Positions 53,524 through 63,579 of a DNA stretch of 64,000 nucleotides are shown piece by piece. Every line of letters begins with the position of its first letter. Position 1 is the stretch's first letter. The stretch is from assembly GCA_963575745.1 (NCBI GenBank), contig CAUYUJ010015026.1:56242-120241 (forward strand), in the 5' to 3' direction. The stretch comes from Prorocentrum cordatum. Lineage: Eukaryota > Sar > Dinophyceae > Prorocentrales > Prorocentraceae. The translations under genes were made by a program, and so were the position numbers. The notes under the pieces are model-generated. The model did not search any database. It was not told the origin of the DNA and saw only the letters and a program-made list of their open reading frames with translations.

Positions 53524-54480
53524 ATGACCGCGGGGCGGAGGCGCCGCCGCACGTCGGCAGAGCGGCTTCGCCAGGATCGATCTGCTCGGGCGCGGGCGGC
53601 GGCAGCCCAGAGGCCTGCTCTGCCCACCCTGTCGGTGCTGGAGCGGACTGCAGTGAAGCCTGCCACAGAGAGGCAGCGCCACAGCCTGCTGACGGACTTC
53701 TGCCTGTTCTGCACCCTGCAGAGCCTCAAGTGGGATTTACACGCGGGCCTGGATGCGGCGCCGGCAGCCTTCCAGAACACGCCGTACCTGGACGGCCACC
53801 CGGGCACCGACGGGAGCAGGCTGCTCGCGGCCATCTCGCACCACTACCCGTCGATCGGCAAGCAGGCGCGGGCGCGGCCCCCGCGCTCCAGCCGGTGTGC
53901 TCAGGCCTGGAGCCGCCGAGCCCCCGGCCACCAGCGGCTGCCGTTAACGCGCGCCGCCGCCCTGGCGGCGGTGGGGGCGCTGCTGGCTCTCGGCCAGCTG
54001 CGGATGAGCATCTGGGTCTGCCTGGCGTTCACCTGCTACCTGAGGCCCATCCAGTGCTTCCGTCTGTCAAGCCGCCACCTGGTTGCGAGCAACCCTCGAG
54101 CGGGACTTCAGTTCCAGCATTGGGGGCTCCTTCTGGCGGGCGCCACCAGCGGTCAGCCAGGCAAGACAGGCACTTGGGACGAGTCAGTTCTCTTGGACAT
54201 GGACGATTGGTTGATCCCAGTGATCGCGGCGCTGAAGCTGGCGACCCCAGACGACACATCGCTTTGGCCCCTCGCGCCGGCAGACCTTTCGAAGTAGTTC
54301 AAGCTGGCGCGCGACCTCCTCGGGCTGGAGGCGCCGGAGCCACACCTCTACCGCCGTCCGCCATGGGGGGGGCCCGGACGACCTCCTACGGAGGAGGAGG
54401 ACTGTGGAGGCCGTTCAGCGCTGAGGCCGCTGGGCTTCGAGCCATTCCCTCAAGCGGCACGGCTAAGAGACCCGAGTGCT
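53524..54480 (+). pseudogene. Tyrosine recombinase (interrupted)
   Basis: The N-terminal part has RPALPTLSVLERTAVKPAT, RQRHSLLTDFCLFCTLQSL and ISHHYPSIGKQARARPPRS. The catalytic part has RLPLTRAAALAAVGALLAL, RMSIWVCLAFTCYLRPIQC (catalytic Arg codon 54043-54045) and PGKTGTWDESVLLDMDDWL. TAG at 54295-54297 ends the frame. FKLARDLLGLEAPEPHLYR continues, then a shift in the G run near 54365 leads to DDLLRRRRTVEAVQR. Stops at 54422-54424 and 54464-54466 interrupt the GRWASSHSLKRHG block where the HxxR/Tyr residues should be. The family cuts and joins DNA through a Tyr and inserts circular DNA without duplication. Confidence 0.7.
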
Positions 54481-54659
54481 CACGCAGCTCAACCAGGCCC
54501 CCAGCTGGACACTTGAGTTCGGACGAGAGGCCGAGTGCATTTCGCCAAGATCATCGAGCTGGGCTGGGGATGACAAAAAGTGGGGTCATCAATCGGCTGC
54601 CTCCGCACTCGCGCCAGGCCCTCGCCAGCCTCGGACAGCCGCGCGAACTGCTTCCGCAC

Positions 54660-55445
54660 GCGACGTCGAGCGTCGCCTCGCACTTGTCTTTCAGCGGGCA
54701 GTGCGCGGAGGGCAGGACTTCCGCCGATGCGTTTTTCTCAAGCTCTTCTGTGGCAGTGCTAGCCTGGCCAAGCATCTGCGTCGCCGAGGCCGTAGTGCAC
54801 TAGGCCTTGACATTTTACAGCATGCTGCCGGATATCATATCATGCCAGCTGTTGCCCGCCGTGTACGAGGATGGATCCTCTCCATGGCTGCATGTTGCGC
54901 TTGGCTTGCCACCCCTTGCACCGCGCTCTCTGCTGCTAGGCGTCCATATATTCGGTCCTATTCCTTTCCGCTCGGCCTCCCTGGCCTTTCTGATAAGGAC
55001 CTGGCAGCTGTGAACGTGGGAAACCGTCTTTAAAGTTTCACGCTGAACATCTTGCGAATTTGCATTCAGTACAATTGTCCCGCTGCTCTCGGGAACCCTC
55101 ACACCTCTGTGATCTGGCGAGTGCCTGCTTTGAAGAAGTTGCTCTCTCATTCGCAGTGCCACGAGGTAGTACTAGCTCATTGCCAGTTTGGGAAGCCCTG
55201 GCGAAAAGAACCAGGACCGCTATCTGGCATGATTGTTTGAAGCTTGGCCGTCGTTGCCGCCCTGTTCTGTTGCTGGTAAGTGTTCGCGCACGGGCTGCGC
55301 TCACTTGGAGCTCATTGGCCGCGATCGTGCTAGTAATAGGCACTGGACTGCCATTGCTTGCCCGTGCCCTAGTTAGTTGCGCGCCGAGTTTGCATATGAT
55401 AGCCGCTGTCGGTCGACAGCGTGCCGAAGTTATCGCTGCTCGATT
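54660..55445 (+). pseudogene. C5-methyltransferase-like C-terminal domain
   Basis: The frame DFRRCVFLKLFCGSASLAK, HLRRRGRSALGLDILQHAA shows the SAM-binding start (F-x-G-S-x-x-L). It continues GWILSMAACCAWLATPCTA, with a TPC motif like the catalytic PC of cytosine-C5 methyltransferases, and SFPLGLPGLSDKDLAAVNV. After TAA at about 55031, another segment reads NCPAALGNPHTSVIWRVPA and VLAHCQFGKPWRKEPGPL, matching the later ENP-x-S-x-x-W and CQFG-x-PWRK blocks of this domain. CSRTGCAHLELIG follows near 55275. Several stops show decay. It could modify DNA, or may have been co-opted as an element protein; activity is unproven. Confidence 0.6.
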
Positions 55446-55489
55446 TGGCGCATGATGCGGCCTATTGGGCAATTTCTCACCTGCGGGAG

Positions 55490-55651
55490 TGGGCTTGCTT
55501 TCAACGAATCGCTGAAAGTTGTTTGCTCCTCGCCCGGCTGGGCAGCGTTTGCTTCCCGCCTCGCGTTTCTTCGCATTGAAGGAAAAAGTGGGGCTTTGTC
55601 TCCACTGGGACCCCCTTCAGAGCCTGGCAGAGATTGATGAGTTTGCAAGCT
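55490..55651 (+). repeat. Split direct repeat B1
   Basis: GGGCTTGCTTTCAACGAATC through CCCGGCTGGGCAGCGTTTGC to GAGATTGATGAGTTTGCAAG CT. It matches B2 (55764-55928) at about 90%, with a 5-base length difference near CCCCCTT. It abuts A2 directly. Confidence 0.85.
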
Positions 55652-55717
55652 GGCTGTCGTCACGACTTTATGTTTGCGACGTTTGTTCTCTGTCGTACCT
55701 GTTACGGCTCAAGCTCT
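55652..55717 (+). repeat. Split direct repeat A2
   Basis: GGCTGTCGTCACGACTTTAT, GTTTGCGACGTTTGTTCTCT, GTCGTACCTGTTACGGCTCA, AGCTCT. Second copy of the left-end sequence A1, lying between B1 and B2. Confidence 0.85.
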
Positions 55718-55763
55718 TCCTTCCCTCCCCCCTTCGTTTGCTCTTTTCTTTTACCCCTGGAGG

Positions 55764-55928
55764 GGGCTTGCTTTCAACGAATCGCTGACAGTGTTTTGCT
55801 TCTTGCCCGGCTGGGCAGCGTTTGCTTCCCGCCTCGCGCTTCTTCGCGTTGAAGGAAAAAGTGAAGCCCTGTCTCCACTGGGACCCCCTTTTCTCAGAGC
55901 CTGGCAGAGATTGGTGAGTTTGCAAGCT
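55764..55928 (+). repeat. Split direct repeat B2, right terminus
   Basis: Second B copy, ending GGTGAGTTTGCAAGCT. Sequence after it (AATTATTCCTCAGTAGTGAG) is the start of an R unit. Confidence 0.85.
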
Positions 55929-56681
55929 AATTATTCCTCAGTAGTGAGAGTTCAGCAACAACAACAATCATGTCAAGACTGTTCGTTATTATTTGTTCGC
56001 GGGCCAGTCAACACGTAAATCCCAAATCCTCGATGCCCGCACTCTTCGTTTTGACTCCCCCTTGAATATCTGTATACATATGTATGATGTTACCTGCAAC
56101 GTGTATTTCGTGCAGCGCCTAAGACAGGGGAAGAGAGGACGGATGAGAGGAAGAGACAAAGGGGACGGAGGAGGAAGGACGAAAGAGATTAACAGGAGGG
56201 GAGCTAGGAGCAAAAAGCACTTGGCATCTGGCAGAACCACACGGGCAGAGCGGGCGGGTAGACCCGAACGGGCGGGTCGGGATGGCGAGCCCCGGCGGCC
56301 AGGTCGAGCAGGCGGATTGCTGAAGCGTGCGTCCTGCATGAATCGCGATGAAGTCTCGAGCGAAAGCGCCATTCACAAATACATCGTCAGGAAATCCACA
56401 GCGAGAGCGCGATTCCTGAGTATCGAGGGCGCGGCGTCTGAATAAATGGGAGCGAAGTCCCACGCGAAAGCGCGATTCCTGTATAAATGGTGAGGACATC
56501 GCGCGCGAGAGCGCGATTTGGGGATAAGTTGTGAAGAAGTATCAGGCGGGCGCCGCTGTTGTTGTTGTTGTAAACCAGGGGCCAGGGGCCCAGTTTGGTG
56601 ACTCTTCGCTTTCAAGGTTCGAGCCCTGTGATAAGCATTTTAATTGAGCAAATAAAATAGTTACCAGAAGGGGAGGCCAAC
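55929..56681 (+). repeat. R unit, complete (R6)
   Basis: About 753 bp. Same module order as R5: TCAAGACTGTTCGTTATTAT, the CGTGTATTTCGTGCAGCGCC region, GGGTAGACCCGAACGGGCGG, ~50-bp subrepeats with GCGCGATTC, TATCAGGCGGGCGCCGCTGT, GAGGCCAACA. Its first bases directly adjoin the retrotransposon's right end. Confidence 0.85.
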
Positions 56682-57469
56682 AGCAATTGTTCTTCAGAAG
56701 TGAGAATTGTGTTAAGATGTTTCGCCGTTCTCTGCTCGCATGTCTGTCAACATGTATATCCCAACCCTCGATACACGCTTTTCCCATCTTCGATCGTACC
56801 CACCTTCGGGGTAGATTGCATTACCTGACACATGCAGTTGGCGCAGCCCCTAAAACAGGAAGAGAAGGGAGACAGGAAAAATATGTAGCGAAGAGGAGAA
56901 CATCTCGGGAAGGCACGGAGGAAGGAAGGAGCAAGGGGGAGGGAGAAGGATGGAGCACGAGAGAGATTTGCAAAAGCGGGTCAGGAGCAGGAAAACAAAC
57001 GCCAGAACCACACGGGCGGGTCGGGCGGGCGGACCCTAACGGGCGGGTCGAGCGGGTCAGCCCAGACGGCTTGATCGAGCGGGCGGGTCGTTGAAGCGTC
57101 AGTCCAGCATGAACCGCGAGGAAGATTTTAGCGATAGCGCGATCCCCAAGTACATATTGAGGAAGTCCAGAGCGAGAACGCGATTATTGAGTGTCGAGGG
57201 CGCGGCGTCTCAATACAGTGCAAGGAACTCCCACGCGAGAGCGCGATTCTTCGGCCAATTGCCAGGAAGTCTCGAGTGAGAGTGCGATTCTTCAATTGAT
57301 TCTGAGGAAGTAGCAGGTTGGAGACATTGTTGTTGCGAACCTGGGGCCGGCAGCCCAGGTTGGAGACCCAACATTTTCTTTTTTAAGAATCGGGCATGAG
57401 CCTGGGCACCTCAACAGAAAAAAAGGAAACAGACAAAAAAACATATGTTATAGGAGGGGGGTCAACAAT
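56682..57469 (+). repeat. R unit, complete (R7)
   Basis: About 788 bp, head-to-tail with R6. Slightly longer through an extra CGGGAAGGCACGGAGGAAGG stretch near 56910. Ends GGAGGGGGGTCAACAATA; the following TTGTTTTCAGAAGTTC is the first ~20 bases of another unit that is then cut off. Confidence 0.85.
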
Positions 57470-57785
57470 AATTGTTTTCAGAAGTTCTACTTCAACCACA
57501 ACACAACCAAAAGTGGCACCGCGGAACCCCACTACGACCACCCACACATGGACAGTCTAAGGCAGTTCGCCCCCCTCACTCAGATATATTAGATCTAGTT
57601 GCACAAGGACAAGAAAAGCAGGCTTGCAGGTGTCACTTGAGAGCTTGGAGCTTCGTGTCCGTATGCTATCATATACACAGGTATACACGAAAAAGGACGA
57701 TTGGACCATCTGACGTCATTCGAGCACCTGGAGTTTCACCTTGGTCTCCAATTAGAGACCATGTATCGGTCATCCATTTTTTGCC
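57470..57785. other. Spacer, no supportable gene
   Basis: A 128-residue frame (57472-57858) runs from the truncated R start into the pyrimidine tract. It has mixed composition but no recognisable family. Confidence 0.3.
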
Positions 57786-57789
57786 GCCG

Positions 57790-58780
57790 CCACTGAGCCT
57801 CCTCCTGCCCTCTCCTCATTGCCATCTTCCGCCTCCGTTTACCCCTCTTCCTCCTTGATCGTCGTCCGTCTTCTCTCCCTCGTTCTCCCACTCCTCCTCA
57901 TTCCACCTCCTCCTCCTCCTGCCTCTCCTCTTCTTGGGAGGACTCTGGCCCATCCCTTCCCTCCTTTGCTTCCATCCTCACCGTCCTGCTCCTCATACTA
58001 TGGATCACCCTGCACTTTCCTCATCGTCCTACTACTCTTATTCCTACTCCTCTTTCTCCCCCTCCTCGTCCTTCTCCTTCCTCATCTCCCCTCCTCCTCC
58101 TCTTCCTCCTTCTCCTCCTCCTCCTCCTCTTCCTCCTCCTCCACATCCTCCTCTTCCTCCTCTTTCTCCTCTTCCTCATCCTCCTCCTCTTCCTCCTCCT
58201 CCTACTCATCCTGTTCCTCCTCCTCCTCCTCCTCCTCCTCCTCCTCTTCCTGATCCTTTTCCTCCTCCTCCTCATCCTCATCCGCATCCTCATCCTCTTC
58301 CTCCTCCTTCACCTCCGCCTCGTCCTCCTCCTCCTTCTCCTCCTCGTCCTCTTCCTCCTCATCCGTCGCCTCCTCCTCCTCCTCCTCCTCATCAGCAGCA
58401 GCAGCAGCATCATCAGCATCCCCCTCCTCCTATTCATCATCATCCTCCTCATCGTCATCCTCCTCCTCCCTCTCCTCCTCCTCGTCCTGATCCTCCTCAT
58501 AGCTTCCCTCTCCTCCTTAGCCTTCTCCTCCTCCTTCACCTTCTCCTCCTCCTCCTCGTTCTACTCCTCTCCCTCCTCCTCCTCCGCCTCTTCCTCCTCC
58601 TCCTCCTCTTCATCCTCTTCCTCCTCCTTATCCTCCTCCTTATCCTTATCATACTCCTCCTCTCCTCCTCCTCCTCCTCCTTCTCGTCCTCCTCCTTCTC
58701 GTCCTCCTCCTCCTCCTCCTCCTCCTCCTCCTCCGCCTCCTCCTCCTCCCCCTCCTCCTCATCCTCATCCTCTCAAAAGT
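57790..58780. repeat. CTC/CCT pyrimidine tract of ~1 kb
   Basis: Almost pure pyrimidine on the plus strand for about 1,000 bases (TCCTCCTCCTC with CAT, CGT and ATT interruptions). It yields Pro/Ser/Leu or Arg/Lys frames that are not genes. Such tracts can form triplex DNA. Confidence 0.95.
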
Positions 58781-58799
58781 CGGGCCCAGTGACCTGCCA

Positions 58800-59235
58800 T
58801 GGGGTGCGTTCTGACCACCAGCTCGAGGCACGATGCGGCCATGGCGACGCGGAGGCCCCGTGAGGCCCGAGACGCCCCATTAGTCTTGAACCTCGAGGCC
58901 CTCCCCTCTCAGGAGACAGGAAGCTCTGACCAAACAACGAGTGAGCTCACCAGAGCTGGGTTTGGGAATATCCCCCATCGAGGAAAAGCTCCTGACCGAG
59001 CCCAGGTCGTCCCGTCCTCCTTGATCTGGTCAGGGGCTCCCTCTTCCTTACCTTCCCCCCGCCCCCTCGAACAGCTCGATTCCCCCCTCCCCCATCCCCT
59101 CCATCGAAAAGTTCGACCGCTCCCCCCGTCCAAGAGCTCGATGGAGAACTAAAATTACCCTGACGAAGAACCCAACCTCTTCCACGTGCGTGGAAACTAT
59201 CAACAAGACCGCTCGATGCACAAGAGCTCGTTGGG
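58800..59235. other. Spacer between pyrimidine tract and minisatellite
   Basis: Mixed sequence with competing frames on both strands; CCCCTCGAACAGCTCGATTC is near 59070. Nothing supportable. Confidence 0.3.
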
Positions 59236-60265
59236 GTGCGAGGGGCGCGCCGAAGTGAACCCGAGTACGCATGCGGACCCTGCCACTGGAGCATGCGGTG
59301 GAGCTCCTTATGGGGCCGCGAAACGTGTGAGAGGCGAACCCAAATGGACCCGAGTGCGCGTGCGGACCCTGCCACTGGAGCCTTCGGTGGAGCCTTACGG
59401 GGCCACGAAACGTGTGAGGTGTTCGCCGAAGTGGACCCGAGTACGCATGAGGACCCTGCCGCTGGAGCCTTCGGTGGAGCTCCCTATGGGGCCACGAAAC
59501 GTGTGAGGTGTTCGCCGAAGAGGACCCGGGTACGCATGCGCACCCTACCACTGGAATTTTCGGTGGAGCGCCTTATGCGGCCACGAAACGTGGGAGGGGT
59601 GTGCCCAAATGGTTCCGAGTACGCATGCGGACCCTGCCACTGGAGCCTTCGGTGGAGCTCCCTATGGGGCCACGAAACGTGGGAGGGGTGTGCCCAAATG
59701 GACCCGAGTACGCATGCGGACCCTGCCACTGGAGCATTCGGTGGAGCTCCCTGTGGGGCCACGAACGTGTGAGTGGTGTGCCCAAATGAACCCAAGTACG
59801 CGTGCGGACCCTGCCATTGGAGCCTTCGGTGGAGCTCCTTATGGGGTCGCGAAACGTGGGAGGGGTGTGCCCAAATGGACCCGAGTACGCATGCGGACCC
59901 TGCCACTATGGGGAGCTCCCTATGGGGCTACGAAACGTGTGAGGTGTTCGCCGAAGTGGACACGAGTACGCGTGCGGACCCTGCCACTGGAGCCTTCGGT
60001 GGAGCTCATTATGGGGCCACGAAACGTGTGAGGTGTTCGCCGAAGTGGACCCGAGTACGCATGAGGACCCTGTCACTGGAGCATTCGGTGGAGCTCCCTA
60101 TGGGGCCACGAAACGTGTGAGGTGTTCGCCGAAGAGGACCCGGTTACGCATGCGCACCCTACCACTGGAATTTTCGGTGGAGCGCCTTATGGGGTCACGA
60201 AACGTGGGAGGGGCGTGCCCAAATGGACCCGAGTACGCATGCGGACCCTGCCACTGGAGCGGGAA
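59236..60265. repeat. ~89-bp minisatellite, about 11-12 copies
   Basis: The unit contains ACGCATGCGGACCCTGCCAC, TGGAGCCTTCGGTGGAGCTC, CCTATGGGGCCACGAAACGT, and either GTGAGGTGTTCGCCGAAG or GGGAGGGGTGTGCCCAAATG. Spacing between successive TGCCACTGGAG marks is 87-90 bp. At least two unit subtypes alternate irregularly; a block of subtypes at 59414-59585 recurs at 60016-60185, suggesting a segmental duplication within the array. Confidence 0.9.
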
Positions 60266-60849
60266 AGGGAGGATGAGGAGGAAGCGAAGGGAAGAGTGTG
60301 GAGGAGGAGGGAGGAGGGGGAGGAGGAGAGGAGAAGAGGAGACGCGCGGCGCTGCGCATTCAAAACAAGGACCCAACACACAGGAGGGTTGGGAAAAAGA
60401 AGTTGGTGCTTCACGGACCTCTCCCGGGGTGCGCTCTGACTTTGAGGGTCGAGGCAAGTTCAGCCGTGGCGACGAAGGACGGGCAACTATATCGGCACAT
60501 CTTCCTCCTCGAATCCTCGGTTTCATCAGGGTTTCCCTCTTCTTCCTCCCCCTCCTCCTTCGGGTCCCGGCCGTGCCTGGGTTGGATTCTGGCTCTCCCA
60601 GGGGCGGCCCGGTGTACCCGAATACCATTAGAGTACCCTGTAGAATAACCCTTTCTTGATCCTGCCCCTCCTTCTCCTCACCCTCGTTTGCTCGCTAGTT
60701 GGGGCTGAGTCGGTTGAGCCCATGGCAAAAGAAGAGACACACAAGAACGTGCAATGAATTAACGAGAGGAGCCGCCAGGGCAAAGCCGCCAAACTCACCC
60801 GCGAGCCCCCCGGAACACCCCCAACCGCCTCGCCAGGGAGAGACGGTCT

Positions 60850-60970
60850 TCGCCTTCCTCCTCCTCCTCCTCCTCCTCCTCCTCCTCCTCCTCCTCTTCC
60901 TCCTCCTCCTCCTCCTCTTCCTCCTCATCCTCATCCTCCTCCTCCTCGTCCTCCTCCTCCTTCTACTCCA
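60850..60970. repeat. CTC tract
   Basis: About 110 bases of CTC/CTT triplets. The spacer 60265-61000 has no clear gene. Confidence 0.9.
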
Positions 60971-60999
60971 ACTCCTACTCGAACGGGAGGTTCCTATGC

Positions 61000-61800
61000 T
61001 TAACTGGGTGCAGGAAGGGCTTTCCGCAGCCATTTTAAGGTCGACCTTCCGCGCCCGACTTGATCGCACCTTTACAAGCCGTCTTATCCCGCGTATTGGA
61101 AAGTACGACATCCGATCATGGTCCTTTGTTTTTAGTTGGTAGCGGAGCTTCGGCTTCGCGACCCACTGCCGCCATGGCCCACGTGGCTTTTCATTATTTC
61201 GCCATGCGTCGACCGCGCCGGCATCTCATCCCCATTGCCTTGTTCAATCTCAACACGTTCAGCATCTGCATGGACCTCGCTTTCGAGCTCTTCGAGTTCA
61301 CCCCTTTCAACATTCCAACCCGTCGTAGGGCTGGATCGCTTTCGCGTTGCTCCACCAGTCTTTCGACGGGGGAGCCGCACCCGTACATTTCCGAGAACAG
61401 AAAATCCAAGGACCGCGCCCCCGCGCCTCCCCTCCCGTCGCCTTCTCCCGGGCTCGCCCAGAACGTGCCTGAGCAGCTCGCGGACCCGACGCCATCAGTG
61501 AAGTTGTTTGTGAGTGCAGCCTCAGACGTCCGACTGTTGGTTGGCACAACGTTCACGTGTACGGCGCTGGCGAAAGGCCCCGAGCTCCCTGCGGCTGTGT
61601 TGCAGGACCCCAGGGAGAAAGAGGCGACGGACACGACGCCGTCATTGCACCCGTTTGTCGGTGTAGCTGAAGGCGCCAGAGCTGATCGATACAGCGTTCA
61701 CACCACCTGCGTTCGCGAAGCGCCCCGAGCTACTGGCGACTACGTTGCCAAGGTCGGGGGGGTTCAGGCAGAGAAGAGCGATAAGATAAAGGACGGTCTG
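61000..61800. other. Open but unassigned region 5' of copia Gag
   Basis: A plus-strand frame is open from 61060 to 62577, with stretches such as MAHVAFHYFAMRRPRRHLI and LFNLNTFSICMDLAFELFE. The minus strand is also open (ELEELESEVHADAERVEIE). The plus frame does not agree with the Gag reading frame downstream. It may be the 5' region of the copia-like element; no LTR was identified. Confidence 0.25.
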
Positions 61801-61808
61801 GCCACTAT

Positions 61809-63579
61809 GTGGTCAGCACTCCGAGGGACCGCAACGCGAACCTGGGACCGTTCGTCCTCGATCTCTCGGAACGCGACGTGCCATTTTATTCACGCGTTCC
61901 CTGGTACCTGGCAGACCTGGATCCCGATGCAGACGATTCTTGGCTATCGCACGGCTGGTGGTGCCCAGTACAGTGGCAACATGACGCACGACGAGCGTTC
62001 CCAGGACGACATTGAGGGATGTTCCGAGTGCCGAGCTCACCACAGCCAGTCGACAGAAGAGCATGCCCGATACGCTGGCGAGGAGCACACCCGGCACAGA
62101 GACCCACGGCAGCACCGAGGCAGTCTACCGAGCATCGCCGCCCGTGGTTTCCAGGACCCCACCTTTTCGATGCGCGGAGGGAACTCCATTCCAGATGGAA
62201 GGCCATCGGGGCGGGCACGGTCGCTGCCACCAGCTGCACCGCTGGCGTGGATGCTGGCGGCGGCGGCGGCCGCATGCGAAACCTCCACAACTGGGGGCCC
62301 CAGCAGCAAGCTCGCGTGTCTGTTCCAACGCTGGGCGCGGGAGGTCATGATCTGGTCAGCGGCGAATTCCGATCTCAACGAGTTCCGCCATGCGGCCTAC
62401 GTCTCGTCTCGCCACGCCAGCATGGCGCGCGAGTGCGTGGACGAGTGGCCGCCAGCTATCTTGATCCAGGGCGGTCATGTCAGCGGCATCCTCGCGCCGC
62501 CCTCGACCTGCCCAATGCGCCGCCTGGCCGAATGGCTGGGCCAGCTAGGCGGCCACAAGGGGCTCTGCTCCCTCTGACTACGCGCGGCAGGCGCGGCAAA
62601 CATTGAATTCGCCATGACCTCGCAGCACCACGGCGTGGCCTACCCCGCGAACACGCAGCAGACATCGCACGCGACGGGCCAGCTGCGACGACTTAGGCAC
62701 GCGATCGTGGGCTCGCTGGGCAATCTCACCACGGACTTTCATTCGACCCAACGCCGCACGTTCCTCGCGGGTACGCCCACGCAAGATCAGGCTCAGGGCG
62801 CCTATGGTACTGCGGCCGAATCGAGCCGGGGCGGCACGGGCCCCGCTGCCCTGGGAGCGGCACCGAGCCCACCTGCAGCATCAGCCGCCGCCGACACTGG
62901 CACGGCAGCCTCAGCACAGGTGGCATACCCAGCAGCGGGCGTCGACTCAGGCACCGAATCCGACATCATCAGCTCGTGCGACGCGGAGCTCGCTGCTGAC
63001 GACCCCGAGCTACGCGACGCTCCTGCGCGACGACGCGGCACGCACTTTTTCTGGGCCCACGAACGCGCCAAGTCCCGATTGCGCAGCCTCAACAACCATA
63101 AGCCCGCTCGCCGCGCCCAGCGAGTCATCCAGCGCCAGGGCACAGGCCGCGGCAAGGGCCGCCACGCCTGCCTGGCCAACCTGTCCGAGGATGACTTCTG
63201 GGAAGCGCTGAATGGCTTCGGGAAGGGCAAGTGCAAGGGGAAAGGGAATTTCAGGACCAGCGGCATTGGTCCAGGCCGCCAGGGCGACCCACTGGGCCCT
63301 GACGGGGCGCGTCTCAAGCGCCACGAGTGCGACCCCGAGGAGCACCTCGTGCGCGACCGCCCCCGGCGCCGCCAGCAAGGGCGCGCCATCTCCTTCGACG
63401 CCCCAGCCACGCCAGCACCACCTTTCACCACCAGCATCCTCACCATTTGCACATCTGGGACATTACAGAGTGCCTGGACCAGCAGCTCAGAAATTCGCAC
63501 AAGGCGCATGCACGGTCTGGATGACCAAGGACACCCCCAGGACTCCCCAGTCTTTGACCGGGGGCCCCGTCGGAGGTGA
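61809..63579 (+). pseudogene. Ty1/copia-like Gag region with altered zinc knuckle
   Basis: The first segment (61809-62015) reads LGPFVLDLSERDVPFYSRV, PWYLADLDPDADDSWLSHG and WWCPVQWQHDARRAFPGRH, a conserved block I associate with Gag of dinoflagellate copia-like elements. After a shift, 62614-63579 has HFFWAHERAKSRLRSLNNH, RGKGRHACLANLSEDDFWE and ALNGFGKGKCKGKGNFR. It then shows a zinc-knuckle region HECDPEEHLVRDRPRR, where the usual C-x2-C-x4-H-x4-C has kept only the second Cys and the His. Gag packages element RNA; the knuckle normally binds it. The frame changes and lost ligands suggest decay. Confidence 0.5.

Larger units (their letters stand above)
49566..55928 (+). mobile_element. Tyrosine-recombinase retrotransposon with split direct repeats and methyltransferase-like domain
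   Basis: 6,363 bp. Terminal layout A1 (49566-49630), ORFs, B1 (55490-55651), A2 (55652-55717), B2 (55764-55928). A1 matches A2; B1 and B2 are about 90% identical by eye. Domain order from the conceptual segments: Gag-like with Cys-rich start, RT, RNase H, tyrosine recombinase, C5-MTase-like. The split direct repeats are like those of Ngaro-group YR elements, but Ngaro lacks a methyltransferase, and DIRS elements carry an adenine-type one before the recombinase. Flanks AACAAT and AATTATT join into a normal R-unit start without a target duplication, as expected of recombinase-mediated insertion. Many stops and shifts show this copy is dead. Confidence 0.8.

Noticed and set aside
57934-58863. 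Pro/Ser/Leu-rich protein over the pyrimidine tract
   Set aside because: All plus-strand frames are open across a CTC tract; no conserved sequence.
59236-60265. Overlapping Pro/Gly/Ala frames in the 89-bp array
   Set aside because: Repeat artefact; units vary in length between 87 and 90 bp, so no single frame is kept.
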